From an uncultured Clostridia bacterium (GTDB lineage: Bacteria; Bacillota; Clostridia; UBA1381), in assembly GCA_934476675.1 (NCBI GenBank), contig CAKSOE010000023.1, forward strand, positions 1-47,589: 47,589 nt of DNA, read 5' to 3'. Positions 42,475 through 47,589 of this stretch are shown one piece after another. How positions within the stretch are numbered: position 1 is the stretch's first letter; each line of letters begins with the position of its first letter. A program made the translations under genes and the position numbers. Below the pieces are notes generated by a model, which was not told where the DNA came from, made no database searches, and was given only the letters and a program-made list of their open reading frames with translations.

Positions 42475-44724
42475 GTGAAAATAGTAAAAAGAAACAGGAA
42501 CAGTATTATTTACGCCTGGATCATATCCTATGCGGCAATACTTTTGATACCGATTATAGGCTTTACCGCTGTTTATATTGCATTGAATAAAACAGCGGTA
42601 AATCAGCTTGAACAGTATAATAATTTTGTGATGGATTCACTGATGACAAGCTTTAATAACAATCTCAGCGAAAGTACAAAGATTGTAACCTTTATTAACG
42701 ATTCCCAAAATGTTAATTCGGTTATGGCTATGACGGATATAGACAGCGGTGAACAGTACTATCTGCTCAGCGAGCTGAAAAATGAGATGTGGGCATACAC
42801 AAATAATATGGGAATCAAAAGCAGGTTCTATGTATATTTTAAAAACATAGATATGATTGTTTCGGGAAACGAGGCAGTAAACAGTCATGAGTTTTATAAT
42901 ATGAATTACAGGCAGAAAGGATTTTCATATGAGGATTGGATAGAGAAGATAACGGAGGTTAATAAGCCGTATTGTGCAATCGGAGAAAACAGCAGCATTT
43001 TTTTCTATCGTGCAATGCTTCCTATACGGTTAAGATATAAAAAGAAGGCATCTCTTGTCGTGGAGATGGAACGAAACGATTTAATTCAGCAGATGAGGAG
43101 TAAGGATGACTTCAGCTTTGATTTTGTCGTTTTAGGGGCAAAAAAAGAAGTTATTGTTGCAACTGACGGAATTTCGGACAGCAAGCTTAAAAGCCTGCGT
43201 GCAATTTCAGAGGATGGGATGTATTCTATCGACGGAAAAAAATATATGGTAAAAATCGCGGATAATTCCACTCAGGGGTATGTCGGCATTTGTATGACGA
43301 TGCACAAAAATATTATAGGAAGAATGCGTCTTGTGGACGGATTGTGTATTGGTGCAGTGTTGGTTATAATTGCATTCGGAATATATATTATCAGAAAAAA
43401 CGTTAAAAAAAATTATCTGCCGTTAGAAAAAATTGCCCGGAATGCAGGAGAACTTTTCAGCGAAAACAGTAATGAGTATGAGGTGATTTATAAGGCGATT
43501 AATCGAATAAAAAGCGATAACCGCAACCTTGAAAACGTGCTTGATAAGCAGAAAAAACAACTCAGAAACAATTATCTGTGCCGATGTATGAAGTATAAGA
43601 CCTCCGGAGATGATACCGAGCTTCGCAGCAGATACGGAATAGAATTTGCCGGAGATAATTTTATTGTGCTGCTTTTTCATTTTGAGGATTATAAAGAGTT
43701 ATTTAAAGACGAAACGGATATAAGCGAAGGGGAAAAGTTCGATGTTATTATGGACCTTATGAAAAACGTAATGGAAGAAGTCGCACAGATGAACGGCATC
43801 AGAGGTTATATTGTGGATATAGACGGCACGACAACAATGCTTTTAAGCTTTGATGATGCCAGAGCCGGAAGTGCCGAGGATACGGCTTTGGAAATTGCAC
43901 GGTTCGGCAGAGAATTTTTTGCAAGTCAGCTGAAAATTTATTTTAAGACAGCTTTAAGCGATCTACAAGCGGGAGTCGGGGGGATATCGCTTGCATATCA
44001 CCAGGCGGTAAATATTATGGAATATAGTATGCCGCTGAAAAATGAATATGTTTTTTCGGCTAAGATTCTGCTTAAAAATCATGTGGAATATAGATATGAT
44101 TTTGAAACCGAACAGAAGTTTATGAATTATATAAAGTCGGGAAGAACCGAAAGCGCCGAAAACGTAATCAATGATGTGTTTAAAAAACTTATAGAGGTAA
44201 ATGCGTCAAATATGGAAACCCTGACAGTACAGATTTACGATATGATCGGCACACTGCTTAAAATCAAACAGGACTGCGGCTGTAACAGCATTGAAATTCC
44301 GACTAAATGGGATGATATAGGACAGCTCAAAGAAGCATTGAAAGAAAGCGTCCGTGAAATGTGTGAATTTTGTGCGGCAAGGGCAAATACTCAGATTAAA
44401 AACCAAGTGGAGGAGTATGTTTCAAAATATTATTTTGATGTAAATTTAGGCGTTTCGCAGATAGCCGAAGGCTTGCATATACATCGGTCATATCTTTCGA
44501 CCATGTTTAAAAACCAGTCGGGAATGGGCGTGCTTGAATACATAAGCAGATACAGGCTCGAAAAAGCAAAGGAGCTTTTAAAAGAGGGAAAACTTACGAT
44601 TGAGCAAGTATCGGCGGCAGTAGGCTATAACGAGCCGAGAACGCTTCAAAGAATATTTAAAAAATATGAGGGACTTACCCCTTTACAGTTCAGCAAGCTT
44701 CATAAAAACGAGGAGGAAAAATAA
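42475..44724 (+). CDS. Membrane-anchored AraC-family sensor/regulator (second)
   Basis: A GTG start after GGGGAGAA gives 749 residues: a membrane segment (about 13-35, IIYAWIISYAAILLIPIIGF), an extracellular sensor region to about 280, a second membrane segment (LCIGAVLVIIAFGIYII), a cytoplasmic linker and a C-terminal double helix-turn-helix (LGVSQIAEGLHIHRSYLSTM … YEGLTPLQF). It probably controls locus B from the divergent promoter region at 30827-30954. Unlike the locus A sensor it is inside the operon, one base from the binding-protein gene, suggesting the binding protein and sensor may work together. Confidence 0.88.
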   Translation: MKIVKRNRNSIIYAWIISYAAILLIPIIGFTAVYIALNKTAVNQLEQYNNFVMDSLMTSFNNNLSESTKIVTFINDSQNVNSVMAMTDIDSGEQYYLLSELKNEMWAYTNNMGIKSRFYVYFKNIDMIVSGNEAVNSHEFYNMNYRQKGFSYEDWIEKITEVNKPYCAIGENSSIFFYRAMLPIRLRYKKKASLVVEMERNDLIQQMRSKDDFSFDFVVLGAKKEVIVATDGISDSKLKSLRAISEDGMYSIDGKKYMVKIADNSTQGYVGICMTMHKNIIGRMRLVDGLCIGAVLVIIAFGIYIIRKNVKKNYLPLEKIARNAGELFSENSNEYEVIYKAINRIKSDNRNLENVLDKQKKQLRNNYLCRCMKYKTSGDDTELRSRYGIEFAGDNFIVLLFHFEDYKELFKDETDISEGEKFDVIMDLMKNVMEEVAQMNGIRGYIVDIDGTTTMLLSFDDARAGSAEDTALEIARFGREFFASQLKIYFKTALSDLQAGVGGISLAYHQAVNIMEYSMPLKNEYVFSAKILLKNHVEYRYDFETEQKFMNYIKSGRTESAENVINDVFKKLIEVNASNMETLTVQIYDMIGTLLKIKQDCGCNSIEIPTKWDDIGQLKEALKESVREMCEFCAARANTQIKNQVEEYVSKYYFDVNLGVSQIAEGLHIHRSYLSTMFKNQSGMGVLEYISRYRLEKAKELLKEGKLTIEQVSAAVGYNEPRTLQRIFKKYEGLTPLQFSKLHKNEEEK

Positions 44725-44725
44725 A

Positions 44726-46363
44726 ATGCCAAATACGAAAAAAGATTTTCAGGAATATTTAAAGAAGATTATAGAGCCGGTTCTGCCTTATTATACCGAG
44801 AAAAAGGCAGGAATAAAGTGCGGTTCGTTCGGTGTGCATTACGGCGACGATACGGCAAAAATGGAGGGGTTTGCAAGAATCCTTTGGGGACTTGCTCCGT
44901 TTTTCGGCGGAGGCGGAGAATGGCGCGAGTTTGAAGAAACGTACATCTGTGGAATTGTAAACGGAACCGACCCCGAAAGTGACGAGTATTGGGGAACAAT
45001 AACAGATTATGATCAAAAAATTGTAGAGACTGCGGCGCTGGGACTGGGTTTAATACTTGCTCCGCATAAAATATGGGATCCGCTGACGCAGAAACAGAGG
45101 AATAATCTTAAAAAATGGCTTGAACAGGTAAATCATGTAAACAGTGTTGACAACAACTGGCTGTTTTTTGCGGTGCTTGTGAATTTGGGCTTTAAAAGTG
45201 TGGGTGTGCCGTATGATAAGGACAAAATCAAAAAATCTCTTGACAGAGTAAACCAATTTTATATCGGCAACGGTTGGTATAAAGACGGGGATACAGATCA
45301 GATAGATTATTATATTTCATTTGCGATACATTTTTACAGCCTTATTTATGCTAAGGTGATGGAAAACGATGATCCCGAAAACAGCAGGGTTTTTAAAGAG
45401 AGAGCAAAACTTTTTGCAAAGGATTTTATATATTGGTTTACGGAAAACGGAGAAGCACTGGCATTTGGACGATCGCTTACATATCGTTTTGCACAGGTAA
45501 GTTTCTGGAGTGCCTGCGTGTTTGCCGGAGTTGAGCCTTTTCCTATGGGTGTTATAAAGGGAATTATTTCGAGAAATTTAGAATGGTGGCTCAGTCAACC
45601 TATATTTGACAACAGTGGAGTGCTCACAGTCGGATATGCGTATCCTAATCTTTGCATGGCAGAGGAGTATAACGGATACGGCTCGCCGTACTGGGCGCTG
45701 AAAGCATTCTTAATTCTTGCGCTTGACGAGAATCATAAATTCTATAATGAACCCGCACAGCCGCTTCCGCCGCTTGAAAAGCTTCATATCATTCCGGAGG
45801 CACGTATGGTTATACAGAGAGTGAACGGTGATGCAGTTGCATTAACCGCCGGACAGTGGGCGGATTTTGAACCGCTTCAGGTTGCCGAGAAATATTCAAA
45901 GTTTGCTTATAGTGCAAAGTATGCTTTCAGCATAGCACGGTCATATTTTCATTTGGAAAGCTCCGGCAGTGATAATATGCTTGCTTTTGTAAAAAATAAA
46001 ATCTGTTATGTCAGAAGAAAATGTCTTGATTACAAGATAAATCAAGACGGAACGGTATATTCAAAATGGTCCCCGTATGACGGAGTAACGGTAGAAACGT
46101 ATATTACCCCTACCGAAAGCGGACATATAAGAAAGCATATCGTTACCTGCAATGAAGACTGCGAGGCATATGACTGTTCATTTGCAACTCCGCAGGGTAG
46201 TGAGAACGGAAGTCTTTTGGGTGAAGGAGAAGAAGTAACGATAAAATGCGCACCTAACACAAATCTTGCACATCCTCTGACAAGTATAAAAGCAATAAAA
46301 TATGTTTTTAAAAAGGGAAAAAACGAAGTAAAGACAAATATAAAATATCCGCAGTATCTCTAA
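44726..46363 (+). CDS. DUF2264 family protein, cytoplasmic
   Basis: The start at 44726 has GAGGAGG upstream and gives 545 residues, one base after the sensor gene; a longer frame from 44666 runs through that gene. No signal peptide. The N-terminal two thirds match the DUF2264 pattern (GFARILWGLAPFFGGGGEW, LGLGLILAPHKIWDPL, VNSVDNNWLFFAVLVNLG, GDTDQIDYYISFAIHFYSLI), predicted to be an (alpha/alpha) barrel. DUF2264 proteins often accompany genes for uronic-acid or rhamnose-containing polysaccharides, so a cytoplasmic hydrolase or lyase role on imported oligosaccharides is likely but unproven. Confidence 0.8.
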   Translation: MPNTKKDFQEYLKKIIEPVLPYYTEKKAGIKCGSFGVHYGDDTAKMEGFARILWGLAPFFGGGGEWREFEETYICGIVNGTDPESDEYWGTITDYDQKIVETAALGLGLILAPHKIWDPLTQKQRNNLKKWLEQVNHVNSVDNNWLFFAVLVNLGFKSVGVPYDKDKIKKSLDRVNQFYIGNGWYKDGDTDQIDYYISFAIHFYSLIYAKVMENDDPENSRVFKERAKLFAKDFIYWFTENGEALAFGRSLTYRFAQVSFWSACVFAGVEPFPMGVIKGIISRNLEWWLSQPIFDNSGVLTVGYAYPNLCMAEEYNGYGSPYWALKAFLILALDENHKFYNEPAQPLPPLEKLHIIPEARMVIQRVNGDAVALTAGQWADFEPLQVAEKYSKFAYSAKYAFSIARSYFHLESSGSDNMLAFVKNKICYVRRKCLDYKINQDGTVYSKWSPYDGVTVETYITPTESGHIRKHIVTCNEDCEAYDCSFATPQGSENGSLLGEGEEVTIKCAPNTNLAHPLTSIKAIKYVFKKGKNEVKTNIKYPQYL

Positions 46364-46429
46364 TGTGATCCAATAAAGGCATAATTATAAAACTCTAAGA
46401 GCGTTGCATGCTCGCCGACAGTCATATAA

Positions 46430-46622
46430 GGAGATTTTTACGGACGTTCATGGATAGGTGTCTCAATGGACGATTTTATAAATGAAATTAACGACTATAT
46501 TACTTGGTATAATACAAAACGTATCAAACAGTCGCTGGGCTATATGAGTCCTGTGGAGTACAGGCATAATCTTGGATTAGCAGCATAAAACAGTCCAAGA
46601 ATATGTCCGTACCCCCCTTGAC
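46430..46622 (+). mobile_element. Right-end remnant of an IS3-family element
   Basis: From 46430 to the stop at 46588 the frame encodes the end of an IS3 OrfB (GDFYGRSWIGVSMDDF … NDYITWYNTKRIKQSL … MSPVEYRHNLGLAA), followed by the terminal sequence TGTCCGTACCCCCCTTGACA. The rest of the transposase is absent. It is a different IS3 lineage segment from the element at 27045. The 66 bases between the DUF2264 stop and 46430 show nothing recognisable. Confidence 0.75.
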
Positions 46623-46654
46623 AAAGAGCCTATTTTTAAATGTTTTTTTTATTA

Positions 46655-47119
46655 TTATTTACGATTCAAATACCTATTATATGCAGTTTGAACTATTTCA
46701 GTCGCACGTTCTATTTTAAGTTCGGCCAAAGAGTTGAGGTAAGAATCATATGAGGACAGGGGCATTGTACCGGAAATTAGCTGTGCTGTATTTTCATCAA
46801 CCAGCTTTGTCACGTCAGCCATAATATTTGCATATTCGGCGCTTTCTTCAGCAGTATATGTAAGAACGGGCAGTTTGGTCAAAGATGAAGTATCTATAAA
46901 CTTTGACCAATTGGAAAGAGACTCTTGTTGCTGAGGTCTTGCATAATATTGTTCTATACATCGTTTGTCCTGAATAAAGGGACCTTCGTTTGCAGCAACA
47001 AAATATTTGCCCATAGCCTGCGAAACAGTCAGACCTTCGGAATTGTGCATGATTTCATCTGTATAGACTGGCTGATTATCAACCATTGTATAACTCACGC
47101 CTTCAATATAGGTACCAAA
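46655..47119 (-). pseudogene. C-terminal fragment of a third LplA-type binding protein
   Basis: The open frame from about 47119 to the stop at 46655 encodes EGVSYTMVDNQPVYTDEIM … NEGPFIQDKRCIEQYY … EIVQTAYNRYLNRK, aligning with the last 150 residues of the proteins at 39217 and 40935. The lipobox and the first two thirds are missing. It breaks at a GGTACC palindrome (47111-47116), beyond which the plus strand codes for rhaD. Confidence 0.8.
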
Positions 47120-47350
47120 TCAAGTGAAAAATTTAAAGATTTTAGAATTTTGGTTTGGGCGCTGCATGGTATTACGGCTACTGGTACATCGCTTGATGAA
47201 GCTTTCGGATTGATTGAAACAGTGGAAAAGGCCGCGGAAATTTATATGAAGATATCCGGAAAACAGACAAGGGAAGGAATAGATAAAAAAATGCTTATGA
47301 GTATTGCAACAGTTTTCGGACTTGAAGTAAGAAAAGACTGGCTTGACTGA
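47111..47350 (+). pseudogene. rhaD: C-terminal fragment of rhamnulose-1-phosphate aldolase
   Basis: The last 79 codons encode FRILVWALHGITATGTSLDE, then EAFGLIETVEKAAEIYMK, and end EVRKDWLD. This matches the C-terminus of RhaD class II aldolases, including the late zinc-ligand histidine in LHGITATG. The full protein would be about 270 residues and cleaves L-rhamnulose-1-phosphate to dihydroxyacetone phosphate and lactaldehyde. The front two thirds are missing and the fragment begins at the GGTACC junction. It indicates that rhamnose catabolism genes existed nearby. Confidence 0.78.
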
Positions 47351-47427
47351 TATTTATAATAATACATTTAGATGATTGTAAAATTAACAAAAATTAAGCA
47401 ACAAAACAATCTTCTAAGAGAAAGAGG

Positions 47428-47589
47428 TTAGTCACCCAAGAATGTAGAAAAAGACATATTGGGGTGAATTGCAAAGAAATCCGATAATACAGGTTTAAGT
47501 GCGCGAGAATCGCTGATTTCCTTATCAATATCCGGATTATCGCTTTTCTTGGATACCAAATCGGGATGCAGTTTTTTAAAGCTGTCATC
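47428..47589 (-). CDS. C-terminal end of an unrecognised protein, runs out of the window
   Basis: On the minus strand an open frame enters from the right edge and ends at TAA 47428-47430, giving 53 residues (DDSFKKLHPDLVSKKSD … VLSDFFAIHPNMSFSTFLGD). The charged, non-repetitive composition looks more protein-like than the overlapping frame with an ATG at 47588. I do not recognise the family. Confidence 0.4.
   Translation of the reverse strand, partial: DDSFKKLHPDLVSKKSDNPDIDKEISDSRALKPVLSDFFAIHPNMSFSTFLGD

Noticed and set aside
47394..47588. 64-residue minus-strand frame at the right edge with its own ATG
   Set aside because: It is hydrophobic and low in charge, and overlaps a more protein-like frame that enters from beyond the window and stops at 47428.
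1..47589. CRISPR arrays, rRNA or tRNA genes, riboswitches, plasmid or phage origins
   Set aside because: No regularly spaced repeats, no tRNA-like cloverleaf or rRNA motifs, and no riboswitch consensus were noticed on either strand, though a covariance-model scan was not possible.

Overview
The window reads as chromosomal DNA of an anaerobic Bacillota, most likely class Clostridia. The evidence is low-to-moderate GC, GGAGG-type ribosome binding sites with frequent GTG/TTG starts, lipobox-type binding proteins, S-layer homology (SLH) domains, CUT1 sugar importers encoded without an ATPase, and membrane-bound AraC (YesN-like) sensors. The density of SLH proteins and modular secreted glycosidases recalls pectin-degrading gut Clostridia such as Monoglobus; that placement is inference.

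Layout. 1-2300 is a scarred edge: an IS481/IS3-superfamily insertion sequence (92-1265), the C-terminal stump of a large exoprotein, its terminator and two small gene fragments. Locus A (2306-26982) has a minus-strand AraC membrane sensor, then a long plus-strand cluster: binding protein, two permeases, a DNRLRE-type adhesion protein, a clan GH-A glycosidase, its catalytically dead relative, a pair of SLH proteins, a small two-module secreted protein, two more clan GH-A glycosidases that are recent duplicates, and a cytoplasmic heparinase II/III-like protein. 27001-27700 is an internally deleted IS3-family element flanked by two gene starts cut short. 27861-28325 is an hsp20 gene with its terminator. 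Locus B (28399-46363) has two minus-strand LplB/LplC-type permeases and, across a divergent promoter region, an SLH protein, its partner, a GH28-like beta-helix enzyme, two LplA-type binding proteins, a second AraC membrane sensor and a DUF2264 protein. 46430-47589 is a second scarred edge with an IS3 remnant, a binding-protein fragment joined head to head with a rhamnulose-1-phosphate aldolase (rhaD) fragment, and the end of an unrecognised gene.

Working model (inference). Each locus is a Gram-positive polysaccharide utilisation locus. Secreted, surface-associated enzymes cut an acidic plant polysaccharide, plausibly pectin or rhamnogalacturonan. CUT1 transporters import the oligosaccharides using a shared ATPase encoded elsewhere, and the signal-peptide-less heparinase-like and DUF2264 proteins finish degradation in the cytoplasm. 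The GH28-like fold and the rhaD fragment support the pectin idea but do not prove it.

Most novel points: (1) both loci carry the same two-gene cassette, a C-terminal-SLH protein immediately followed by a large N-terminal-SLH-like protein, tightly coupled in both places; (2) a conserved pseudo-glycosidase has lost both catalytic glutamates; (3) an unfamiliar beta-rich module (WSY...YNYTIG) occurs five times in four locus A proteins.
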